Shown piece after piece: positions 10,154 to 17,074 of a stretch of 18,213 nt of DNA. Location of the stretch: positions 1-18,213 of the forward strand of contig CAIMPQ010000098.1 of assembly GCA_903843315.1 (NCBI GenBank), read 5' to 3'. The stretch is from an uncultured beta proteobacterium. GTDB lineage: Bacteria; Pseudomonadota; Gammaproteobacteria; Burkholderiales; Burkholderiaceae. How positions within the stretch are numbered: position 1 is the stretch's first letter; each line of letters opens with the position of its first letter. The translations under genes were made by a program, and so were the position numbers. The notes beneath the pieces are model-generated. The model was not told where the DNA came from and ran no database searches. It worked only from the letters and a program-made list of their open reading frames with translations.

Positions 10154-10180
10154 CCCCCTCTAGCCGCAGGTCAGAGGGGG
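10154..10180 (-). terminator. Rho-independent terminator downstream of prpE
   Basis: CCCCCTCT (10154-10161) and AGAGGGGG (10173-10180) form a perfect 8-pair stem with an 11-base loop. On the minus strand it lies 25 bases after the prpE stop and is followed by AATTTCC, an imperfect T tract. It separates prpE from carA. On the plus strand TGTATTT follows, but no plus-strand gene ends here. Confidence 0.7.
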
Positions 10181-10205
10181 TGTATTTAGGCTAGCCTTGA
10201 GCGAT

Positions 10206-12089
10206 TTAAGCCTTGACGCTTTGCTCAATAATGCTCTTAATTTGAGCTAAAACAGTCTGGTCTTCCATGGTGCTGATATCACCAGGGTCACGACCTTCAG
10301 CCACCGCTTGCAATGCACGGCGAACGATCTTGCCAGAACGGGTCTTCGGTAGCGCTGTTACCACATACACGCGACCAGGACGGGCAATAGCACCCAAGGT
10401 GGTGTCAACGGTCTTCATGCACTCAGTTTCTAAGGTAGCTGTATTAGACGCATCCTTAGGAATGACAAAGGCAATTGCAGCCTGACCCTTCAGCTTGTCT
10501 TCAATACCAACGACAGCGACTTCAGAGACATTAGGGTGACTAGAGATACTCTCTTCGATCTCACGTGTTCCCAAACGGTGTCCTGCGACGTTAATCACGT
10601 CATCAGTACGACCCAAGATAAAGAAGTAACCATCTTTGTCTTTGATTCCCCAGTCAAATGTGGAGTAAATCAACTTACCCGGAATAGTTTCCCAATAAGT
10701 GCTGACAAAGCGTTTGTCATCACCCCAAACGGTTTGCATACAACCTGGAGGCAATGGACCTTCGATGGCAATCACCCCTTTTTGATCTGGACCCAACTCC
10801 TCAGAAGTGGCGTCATCCAATAACTTCATGTTGTAACCAAAGGATGGCACGCCAGGCGATCCAAACTTATGTGGCATGACTTCAATACCACGTTGAATTG
10901 CCAACATCGGCCAACCGGTTTCTGTCTGCCAATAGTTATCCACAATCGGCTTCTTAATCGCATCGTGAATCCAACTTGCGGTTGGTTCATCTAATGGCTC
11001 GCCTGCTAAGAATAAAGCGCGCAAAGAAGAAAGATCATATTTAGTCAAGAAAGCAGGATCTTGTTTTTTGAGAACCCGAACTGCAGTTGGTGCTGAGAAC
11101 ATAACGGACACTTTGTACTTCTCAACTAGTTCCCACCATATGCCAGCATCAGGGCGTAATGGCGTACCTTCGTACATGATGGTGGCCATGCCATTGAGCA
11201 AGGGCGCATAAATAATATAACTGTGTCCTACTACCCAGCCAATATCAGAGGTAGTAAACATTGTTTCGCCGGGTTTGCCACAAAATATGTGGTTCATGCT
11301 TGCCATCAATGCGACTGCATAACCACCAGTGTCGCGTTGCACACCCTTGGGCTTACCAGTTGTACCAGAGGTATACAGAATGTAGGAGGGATGGGTTGCA
11401 TCCACCCATTCAATTGGAACGATATCGTTCAAATGCTGTTGACGTTCGGTTGCATAATCTAAGTCACGACCAGCAACTGTGGTGAACTCTGTAAGTCCGC
11501 GATTGACGATCAATACTTTTTCAGGTTTGTAATCAGCCAGTGTGATTGCTTCATCAAGGAGTGGCTTGTATGGCACTGCTTTACCACCGCGTGCGCCCGC
11601 TTCTGCGGTCACAATCATTTTCGGTTTGGCATCATCAATGCGAGATGCGAGACTATGAGAAGCAAAGCCGCCAAAAACAACTGAATGGATTGCGCCAATC
11701 CGAGCACAAGCCAGCATTGCGAAACTGGCTTCCGCAATCATTGGCATATAGATCAGAACCCGATCACCCTTTTGAATGCCATTAGCCTTATAAATAGCAG
11801 CCATACGATTGACTTCTTCGTAGAGCTCTTTGTAGGTATAGGCTTTTTCTATATTGGTTTCCGTAGAAACGGCAACTAAGGCAATTTGATCTGGTCGTTC
11901 TTTTGCATGACGATCAACTGCGTTGTAACAAAGGTTTGTAAGGCCGCCTTCAAACCACTTTGCAAATGGAGGATTGTCGTAATTCAGAACGGTATCGAAT
12001 GGCTTTTCCCAGTGGATTAACTTTGCCTGCTCACCCCAGAAACCATCTGGATCTTTAATTGAGTGTTCGTGATGTGCTTTATAGGACAT
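10206..12089 (-). CDS. prpE: Propionyl-CoA synthetase (propionate-CoA ligase)
   Basis: This is an AMP-forming acyl-CoA synthetase that activates propionate to propionyl-CoA through an acyl-adenylate. The 627 residues contain an ACAS N-terminal region, the P-loop YTSGTTGKPKG (239-249), DIGWVVGHSYIIYAPLLNG (282-300), YWQTETGW (386-393), GRTDDVINVAGHR (493-505) and the C-terminal catalytic lysine K587 in PKTRSGKIVRR. That lysine is the residue acetylated to switch off such enzymes in other bacteria. The GHSYIIYAPL and TPLRPDAGIWW stretches and the 627-residue length favour PrpE over acetyl-CoA synthetase Acs (about 650), but substrate choice is inferred. No other prp (methylcitrate cycle) genes are present. 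The ATG at 12089 has AGG seven bases upstream. It lies 38 bases after mltD on the same strand. Confidence 0.9.
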   Translation of the reverse strand: MSYKAHHEHSIKDPDGFWGEQAKLIHWEKPFDTVLNYDNPPFAKWFEGGLTNLCYNAVDRHAKERPDQIALVAVSTETNIEKAYTYKELYEEVNRMAAIYKANGIQKGDRVLIYMPMIAEASFAMLACARIGAIHSVVFGGFASHSLASRIDDAKPKMIVTAEAGARGGKAVPYKPLLDEAITLADYKPEKVLIVNRGLTEFTTVAGRDLDYATERQQHLNDIVPIEWVDATHPSYILYTSGTTGKPKGVQRDTGGYAVALMASMNHIFCGKPGETMFTTSDIGWVVGHSYIIYAPLLNGMATIMYEGTPLRPDAGIWWELVEKYKVSVMFSAPTAVRVLKKQDPAFLTKYDLSSLRALFLAGEPLDEPTASWIHDAIKKPIVDNYWQTETGWPMLAIQRGIEVMPHKFGSPGVPSFGYNMKLLDDATSEELGPDQKGVIAIEGPLPPGCMQTVWGDDKRFVSTYWETIPGKLIYSTFDWGIKDKDGYFFILGRTDDVINVAGHRLGTREIEESISSHPNVSEVAVVGIEDKLKGQAAIAFVIPKDASNTATLETECMKTVDTTLGAIARPGRVYVVTALPKTRSGKIVRRALQAVAEGRDPGDISTMEDQTVLAQIKSIIEQSVKA

Positions 12090-12127
12090 GGATCAACCTA
12101 ATTTTGTATATAAAAAAGTGACTGAAA

Positions 12128-13540
12128 TTACTGTTTGTTGCTACTCCCTTTAACGCTAGGACTAGCTGAATTACCATTTTTCGCAGATTTTGCAAGCCCT
12201 GTCGATGCGGATTTATGCTGAGATGCAGCATTTTTTGATGAAGAATTACCCTTAGATGTGACTTTTTCAGCGGATTTTGTACTTTTGGGCGCCACGCATT
12301 TGGCAGCCTTCTGCCCTTTTACAGGTTTAGCGCACTTAGGCGCTGGTGGCGCTGGCTTCTCTAGACTTAAGCTCGCATTTTCAGCCATTGCAGTGGAGAC
12401 ATCACCTGGGCGTCGGCTCGTTTTCGGGATGAGTACTGTGGAACCTGCTTTAATTCGCATCCCCTTGGGAATGCCATTAATAGTTCTCAACATATCTGCA
12501 TCAACGCCTAAGGTTTTAGACACCTGATCAACGCTTTCAGTTTTACTTACTTGCACGGCAGTCCAAGACGAAAGCGGCTTGCTGTAATTCTTGAGGTTGA
12601 TCTGAAAGATCTCAGCATGAGCAAACGGCAAGAGGATCTGTTGATTGGCATTGCTCAAAATGACTGGCTTATTAAATGAAGGATTCAGGCTATGAAATTC
12701 CTCTGTTGGGATTTCAGCTAACTGAATCACGAGATCAACGTCGATATCACTACCCACATCTACCGCTACGAAATAAGGATGGTTTTCAAGATCGGGTAAG
12801 ACGATCCCATATGCTTTAGGATCCAAAACAATTTGACGGTAAGCCATGAGTTTAGGTACGTAATTGCGCGTCTCACGAGGCATCGTCAGACTCTCGTAGT
12901 CCGTAGGTAAACCTGCCGCCAAATTCCGCTTCTGCGCTTTTAATATATTGCCGGCACCCCAGTTATAGGCTGCCAATGCCAGCTCCCAGCTACCGAACTG
13001 CTTATTGAGTCGTTGTAAATAGTCTAAAGCGGCATCAGTAGATTGCAATACGTCGCGACGCTCATCACGAAAGACATTTTGCGTTAAGCGAAAGTCTTTA
13101 CCAGTCGCAGGCATAAACTGCCATAAGCCCACAGCCTTTGCGCTTGACTTAGCATTAGTAACAAACGCACTTTCCACAAAAGGAAGCAGTGCAATTTCAG
13201 TTGGCATATTCCGGGCATTGACTTCTTGCACGATGTAAAAGAGATAACGCGATGAACGGGTCATGGAACGATTGACGTAGTCTGGCCTAGCACTTAACCA
13301 GCGAACTTGTTCTATTTCCAAAGGACTATCCAGGGGCTCCATCTGAAAGCCATCGCGTATCCGAATCCATAAATTATCAGACGGTGCATAGACCTTGCTA
13401 ACAGATTGGCTCTGCAGATTCACGCGGGTCACTTTAGATGATCGTGCATTGGCTTTGGTAGGTGTATCCGATGACCAATCGGTACTGGCGCATCCTGAAA
13501 GTAAGGCGGCAAATAGGACTGCCGCATAAAACAAACGCAT
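12128..13540 (-). CDS. mltD: MltD-like membrane-bound lytic transglycosylase with LysM domain
   Basis: The 470-residue product begins with a lipoprotein signal, MRLFYAAVLFAALLSGC, with the lipobox LLSGC and C17 as the acylated residue, so it is probably anchored in the outer membrane facing the periplasm. The family 1 lytic transglycosylase (SLT) domain spans about 95-215: catalytic E123 in LLPFVESAF, GLWQFMPATG (138-147) and AYNWGAGN (191-198). It cleaves glycan strands to 1,6-anhydro-muropeptides. One clear LysM repeat lies at about 326-372 and a weaker repeat-like stretch at 256-305. Residues 395-470 are a Lys, Ser and Ala-rich tail of unknown role. The ATG overlaps the gloB stop by one base (TAATG), matching the mltD-gloB pairing of other Proteobacteria. 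Confidence 0.94.
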   Translation of the reverse strand: MRLFYAAVLFAALLSGCASTDWSSDTPTKANARSSKVTRVNLQSQSVSKVYAPSDNLWIRIRDGFQMEPLDSPLEIEQVRWLSARPDYVNRSMTRSSRYLFYIVQEVNARNMPTEIALLPFVESAFVTNAKSSAKAVGLWQFMPATGKDFRLTQNVFRDERRDVLQSTDAALDYLQRLNKQFGSWELALAAYNWGAGNILKAQKRNLAAGLPTDYESLTMPRETRNYVPKLMAYRQIVLDPKAYGIVLPDLENHPYFVAVDVGSDIDVDLVIQLAEIPTEEFHSLNPSFNKPVILSNANQQILLPFAHAEIFQINLKNYSKPLSSWTAVQVSKTESVDQVSKTLGVDADMLRTINGIPKGMRIKAGSTVLIPKTSRRPGDVSTAMAENASLSLEKPAPPAPKCAKPVKGQKAAKCVAPKSTKSAEKVTSKGNSSSKNAASQHKSASTGLAKSAKNGNSASPSVKGSSNKQ

Positions 13541-14349
13541 TAGAAGCGATCTTTCCAGGCTCGAATCACTGCCAAAACATGGGCAGGTGTTGGTAGCTCT
13601 TGCTGCCCTGATATCTCCTTGGCTGCAGAAATAAGCTCTGCTTGATCGCAGCGCATAAAGGGGTTTACCTGAAGCTCTTGACCAATGGTTGTTGGTAAGG
13701 TGGGTAATCCTTGCGTACGTAGCGCTTGCGCCTTCTCAGCCCAAGCAAGTAAATTAAGATTGTTAGGTTCAACCGCTAAAGCAAATCGAATATTGGATAA
13801 GGTGTACTCATGGGTGCAATACACCAAGGTATTTTTAGGCAATCCCGCAAACTTTGCCAAAGACTGTGTCATTTGAGTTGGAGTTCCTTCAAATAAACGA
13901 CCGCAACCTGAAGCAAATAAAGTGTCGCCACAAAAGAGTAAGGGCTCAACAACATCGGCTTGCATATTGGCAAAGTAAGCAATATGACTCAAGGTATGGC
14001 CTGGAACTTCAAAGACTTTGAAACTGATGCGAGGTGCAGCGATTTCAATCTTGTCACCCTCCATAGCGACTATCGTGCGTCCAGGAATATCTGCTCCCGC
14101 CGGACCATATACTGGAATATCTGCCCCAAATTGATTCAGTAAGTTCAAAATTCCACCAGTATGGTCAGCGTGGTGGTGGGTAATCAGGATGCCCTTGAGG
14201 GTCAAATTACTCTGCAGAAGGTAGTCCTGAACCGGGGCAGAATCCCCTGGATCAACCACTAATGCAGACTTCCCATCGTGGATGCACCAGATGTAGTTGT
14301 CATCAAAGGCCGGTATGGGCCAAACTTGCAATAAAGTATTCTTATCCAT
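13540..14349 (-). CDS. gloB: Hydroxyacylglutathione hydrolase (glyoxalase II)
   Basis: GloB hydrolyses S-D-lactoylglutathione to D-lactate and glutathione, the second step of methylglyoxal detoxification. The 269 residues form a metallo-beta-lactamase fold with THHHADH (57-63), giving metal ligands H58, H60, D62 and H63. H118 (VPGHT), D142 (FCGDTLF) and H180 (CTHEYT) complete the binuclear site. The C-terminal HAGH domain follows, with NPFMR (229-233). Length and residues are typical. The ATG at 14349 has no Shine-Dalgarno sequence, but a TATCAT ends six bases before it. The methyltransferase gene diverges only six bases away, so promoter and coding sequence must overlap. mltD follows with a one-base overlap and is probably cotranscribed. 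Confidence 0.96.
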   Translation of the reverse strand: MDKNTLLQVWPIPAFDDNYIWCIHDGKSALVVDPGDSAPVQDYLLQSNLTLKGILITHHHADHTGGILNLLNQFGADIPVYGPAGADIPGRTIVAMEGDKIEIAAPRISFKVFEVPGHTLSHIAYFANMQADVVEPLLFCGDTLFASGCGRLFEGTPTQMTQSLAKFAGLPKNTLVYCTHEYTLSNIRFALAVEPNNLNLLAWAEKAQALRTQGLPTLPTTIGQELQVNPFMRCDQAELISAAKEISGQQELPTPAHVLAVIRAWKDRF

Positions 14350-14355
14350 AAGACG

Positions 14356-14364
14356 ATGATACCA
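14356..14364 (-). promoter_or_regulatory. Candidate extended -10 of gloB inside the divergent gene's start
   Basis: The minus strand reads TGGTATCAT, then six bases, then the gloB ATG at 14349. The TATCAT is the reverse complement of the ATGATA that opens the divergent methyltransferase gene. Transcription would begin at about the gloB start codon. No good -35 is seen. Confidence 0.35.
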
Positions 14365-15168
14365 ACCCCACCCATCCCTTCCCAGAAGCCTGCACCCCCA
14401 TGGAGCTCATGGGAAAAATGGCTCCAGTCACCCCCAGGACGCTATGTTCTAGGTTGGGAGCAAAAATGCTTTGACCAAATCGTCGTCGATGTATTTGGTT
14501 TCAATGCGGTCCAAATTGGGCTGCCACAAATAAATACCCTCAGCGAAAACCGCATGCCAATGCAGGCGCTTCTCATTAACTCTCAAGACAGCCTCGATTA
14601 CGCGTCTAAATATCATTGGCATTTAATTGAAGGAAGTTCTTCTGAATTGCCGTTTGCTAATGAGAGTTTAGATTTAGTAGTGCTGCCACATGTTCTGGAA
14701 TTTGCTGCAGACCCACATCAAATTTTACGTGAGGTTGATCGCGTTTTACGACCAGAGGGTCGTTTAATTATTTCGGGATTCAATCCAGCAAGTCTGTGGG
14801 GTGCAAGACAATATTTAAGTCGATTAATTGGGAACCCTTATCTTCCGCGTGATGGACAATTTATTAGCCTCATTCGAGTAAAAGATTGGCTGCAATTGCT
14901 CAATTTTTCCCTGGATCGGGGTCACTTTGGTTGTTATAAATTTCCCCTGCAAGGCTCATCAACTATGCATCGCATGGATTTTCTCGAACGTATGGGGAAT
15001 CGCTGGTGGCCTATTTTTGGTGCCGTGTTTGTTGTCTCGGCCATTAAGCGACACCAAGGTGTCCGCTTGATTGGTCACATTGCACCAGTCCGTGTACCAG
15101 CCATTCAACAATTAAGCCCTGCTGCCGAACGTAGCAAACTGAAAGAAATTCAGGACACCATAAATTAA
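14356..15168 (+). CDS. YafS-like class I SAM-dependent methyltransferase, substrate unknown
   Basis: The 270-residue product resembles Methyltransf_11 proteins from its middle onward: SSSELPFANESLDLVVLPHV (94-113, the motif around the acidic D106) and LREVDRVLRPEGRLIISGFN (124-143). The N-terminal part PPWSSWEKWLQSPPGRYVLG fits the YafS branch, and the neighbours gloB and rnhA match the mltD-gloB-yafS-rnhA order of E. coli. The glycine-rich SAM loop is degenerate: GFNAVQIGLPQ (48-58) replaces the usual GxGxG. Either it binds SAM atypically or is not a normal methyltransferase. The ATG at 14356 is the only good start and has no clear ribosome site. It starts six bases from divergent gloB and is followed by rnhA after four bases. 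Substrate and role are unknown. Confidence 0.85.
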   Translation: MIPTPPIPSQKPAPPWSSWEKWLQSPPGRYVLGWEQKCFDQIVVDVFGFNAVQIGLPQINTLSENRMPMQALLINSQDSLDYASKYHWHLIEGSSSELPFANESLDLVVLPHVLEFAADPHQILREVDRVLRPEGRLIISGFNPASLWGARQYLSRLIGNPYLPRDGQFISLIRVKDWLQLLNFSLDRGHFGCYKFPLQGSSTMHRMDFLERMGNRWWPIFGAVFVVSAIKRHQGVRLIGHIAPVRVPAIQQLSPAAERSKLKEIQDTIN

Positions 15169-15172
15169 GATC

Positions 15173-15637
15173 ATGTCTCACTCACACAAAACTTCCAACA
15201 CCCCTCATATCGTGATCTATACCGATGGCTCATGCAAAGGAAATCCAGGCCCAGGTGGTTGGGGTGCTGTTCTGCGTTCAGGAGGACATGAAAAACACAT
15301 TCATGGCGGAGAAAAGCTCACAACCAATAACAGGATGGAAATCAGCGCCGTTATTTTTGCCTTACGGGCTCTGAAACAAAGAAGTAGCGTTGAACTCTGG
15401 ACCGACTCACAATATGTCCAAAAAGGGGTTACAGAATGGTTGGAAGGTTGGAAAAAACGGGGGTGGAAGACTGCCAGCAGAGACCCTGTTAAAAATGCTG
15501 ACCTGTGGCAAGAATTAGACGCCCTACTGCCAGATCATGTGATCTCTTGGCATTGGGTCAGGGGTCATAACGGCCATCCCGGTAACGAACTGGCTGATCA
15601 GTTAGCAAATAAGGGCGTTGAAGAGTTTTTACCTTAA
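15173..15637 (+). CDS. rnhA: Ribonuclease HI
   Basis: RNase HI cuts the RNA strand of RNA-DNA hybrids, removing primers and R-loops. The 154-residue product carries the complete DEDD site: D18 (YTDGSCKGNPGPGG), E56 (NNRMEI), D78 (WTDSQYV) and D142 (NELAD), plus H132 (RGHNGHPGNE). All are offset by eight from the E. coli residues because of a short N-terminal extension (MSHSHKTSNT). The basic handle region WLEGWKKRGWKTASRDPVKN (89-108) is present. The ATG lies four bases after the methyltransferase stop, so the two genes are probably cotranscribed. dnaQ, the usual neighbour in E. coli, is not on the right; an efflux operon begins instead. No strong terminator follows. Confidence 0.97.
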   Translation: MSHSHKTSNTPHIVIYTDGSCKGNPGPGGWGAVLRSGGHEKHIHGGEKLTTNNRMEISAVIFALRALKQRSSVELWTDSQYVQKGVTEWLEGWKKRGWKTASRDPVKNADLWQELDALLPDHVISWHWVRGHNGHPGNELADQLANKGVEEFLP

Positions 15638-15642
15638 GGCGA

Positions 15643-15777
15643 ATGGTTGGTCTGATGCACCGTTTTACCGGTCTTGTGAGAGAATGGGCAAGGTCAAAAA
15701 AAGCACCAAAACAGCGTTTAAACCCTATAAAACCTAGAAAACGAGACTGTGTCAAAAATAGAATCTTCTCTCGATGA
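15643..15777 (+). CDS. Possible 44-residue basic small ORF between rnhA and the efflux operon
   Basis: An ATG at 15643, just after the rnhA stop, opens a 44-codon frame ending TGA at 15775-15777. It has AAGG three bases upstream, a tight spacing. The product starts MVGLMHRFTGLVREW and is strongly basic in its second half (KKAPKQRLNPIKPRKR). It overlaps the first nine codons of the membrane fusion gene in another frame. I recognise no family, and an open frame of this length can occur by chance; translation is unproven. Confidence 0.15.
   Translation: MVGLMHRFTGLVREWARSKKAPKQRLNPIKPRKRDCVKNRIFSR
15726..15731 (+). promoter_or_regulatory. Candidate -10 element of the efflux operon
   Basis: TATAAA lies 17 bases before the GTG start of the membrane fusion gene and would give a leader of roughly ten bases. 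No convincing -35 is seen at 16-18 bases upstream, so the assignment is weak. Cotranscription from rnhA across the 111-base gap is the alternative. Confidence 0.25.
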
Positions 15778-17074
15778 GTTGTTTGCCAAGTTAGTGCAAA
15801 TCAAAAATACTGGCAAAGCCCGCCTCTGTGGTTTATGGCAACAATCGCAACCCCAGATCAGTAAACTCAAGTCACTGGATCTTGTGACTGTTAAAGCATT
15901 TGTTCTGAAATTTAAATGGCGCATTCTCTTGGTGCTCATCGTGCTGTATGCAGGATCTAAAGCATATGACTACTTTTTTCCAGCGGGAGATAAGGCCAAT
16001 GCACCAGTTACCATTACTTCAATAGTTGTAGAGAAAAAAGATGTCCCCCTCATTATTGAGGCGACCGGCACTATAGTTTCAGCCAGCATTGTCGATATTC
16101 GTCCGATGGTGACTAACACCGTAGCAAAGATTGAAGTGAAAGATGGTCAAGAAGTCAAGGCAGGCGACCTGCTCTTTACACTCGATGATCGCAATGACAA
16201 GGCCAATTACGAGAAACTCAAAGCATTGGCTGATGATGCTCAAAAGCAATACTTACGCGCTAAAGAATTGGTAGCTAAAAACTTCATTTCAAAAGCGGGA
16301 TTAGAAACCTCATTGGCCAATGCCAAATCAGCCCAGGCAGCAGCCCGCGCAGCCGAGGTCCAACTCTCTTTCGACTATATCCGCTCACCAATCGATGGTC
16401 GTGCCGGTATTGTGAATGTGTTCCCCGGCTCTTTAGTGCAGGCAAGCAATATTGTTTCTACCTCCACCAACTCAACAGCCACTTCAAGCGTTGGGTCTAT
16501 GGTTACCATCACCCAGCTCAATCCGATCAATGTCCAATTTGTGATTCCCGAAAAAGATATTCCGGTGATGCTTGAGAACCAACTAGATGGCGAGGCAATG
16601 TCCGTAAACGTCACCGTAGGTGAAAGCGGTAAAAAAACTTACGAAGGTAAAGTGATTGTGATTGACAACCAAGTTGATCCTTCCATTGCGGCTGTTCGTG
16701 TGAAAGCGCAGATCCCAAATACGGACAAAACGCTGTTGCCTGGTCAGTTCGCTCGCGTTTCACTCATTGCCAGTACCTTAAAAGACGCATTAGCCATTCC
16801 TTCCCAGGCGGTTGTAATTAATCCCCGTGGAAAACTGGTCTACGTGATTGATAAGGATGGCAAAGCGGTATCCAAGCCGATTAAAGTAGTTTATGAATAC
16901 CAAGGTTTAACAGTAGTGACTGGTATTGAAGCTGGCGATAGAGTGGTTGTGGAAGGTAAGCAAAACTTACGTCCTGGCAGCAAGATTCGTGAATCTAAGA
17001 ATCAAACTCCACCACCAACTTCGCCAACACCTGCTAGCGCTCCCGTAACCCCTAGCCCGACAGAGAAGAAATGA
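15749..17074 (+). CDS. RND efflux membrane fusion (periplasmic adaptor) protein
   Basis: This is the adaptor that links an inner-membrane RND pump to an outer-membrane TolC-type channel. The 441 residues contain one membrane anchor at about 57-70 (WRILLVLIVLYAGS), a first lipoyl half (EATGTIVSASIVDIRP, VKDGQEVKAGDLLFTLDDRN), an alpha-helical hairpin (about 150-205), the second lipoyl half (FDYIRSPIDGRAGIV), beta-barrel and membrane-proximal domains (LLPGQFARV, IPSQAVV), and a Pro-Thr-rich tail. The style is AcrA/MdtA-like. A 56-residue, mostly polar segment precedes the anchor, which is long for this family. The GTG start at 15749 has only GAG nearby; a GTG at 15884 would leave a normal short N-terminus and 396 residues. 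The stop overlaps the pump gene by four bases (ATGA), so the two are translationally linked. Substrate unknown. Confidence 0.93.
   Translation: MSKIESSLDELFAKLVQIKNTGKARLCGLWQQSQPQISKLKSLDLVTVKAFVLKFKWRILLVLIVLYAGSKAYDYFFPAGDKANAPVTITSIVVEKKDVPLIIEATGTIVSASIVDIRPMVTNTVAKIEVKDGQEVKAGDLLFTLDDRNDKANYEKLKALADDAQKQYLRAKELVAKNFISKAGLETSLANAKSAQAAARAAEVQLSFDYIRSPIDGRAGIVNVFPGSLVQASNIVSTSTNSTATSSVGSMVTITQLNPINVQFVIPEKDIPVMLENQLDGEAMSVNVTVGESGKKTYEGKVIVIDNQVDPSIAAVRVKAQIPNTDKTLLPGQFARVSLIASTLKDALAIPSQAVVINPRGKLVYVIDKDGKAVSKPIKVVYEYQGLTVVTGIEAGDRVVVEGKQNLRPGSKIRESKNQTPPPTSPTPASAPVTPSPTEKK

Noticed and set aside
15655..15680. ACCG/CGGT hairpin after rnhA as a terminator
   Set aside because: The stem has only four pairs and no T run follows.
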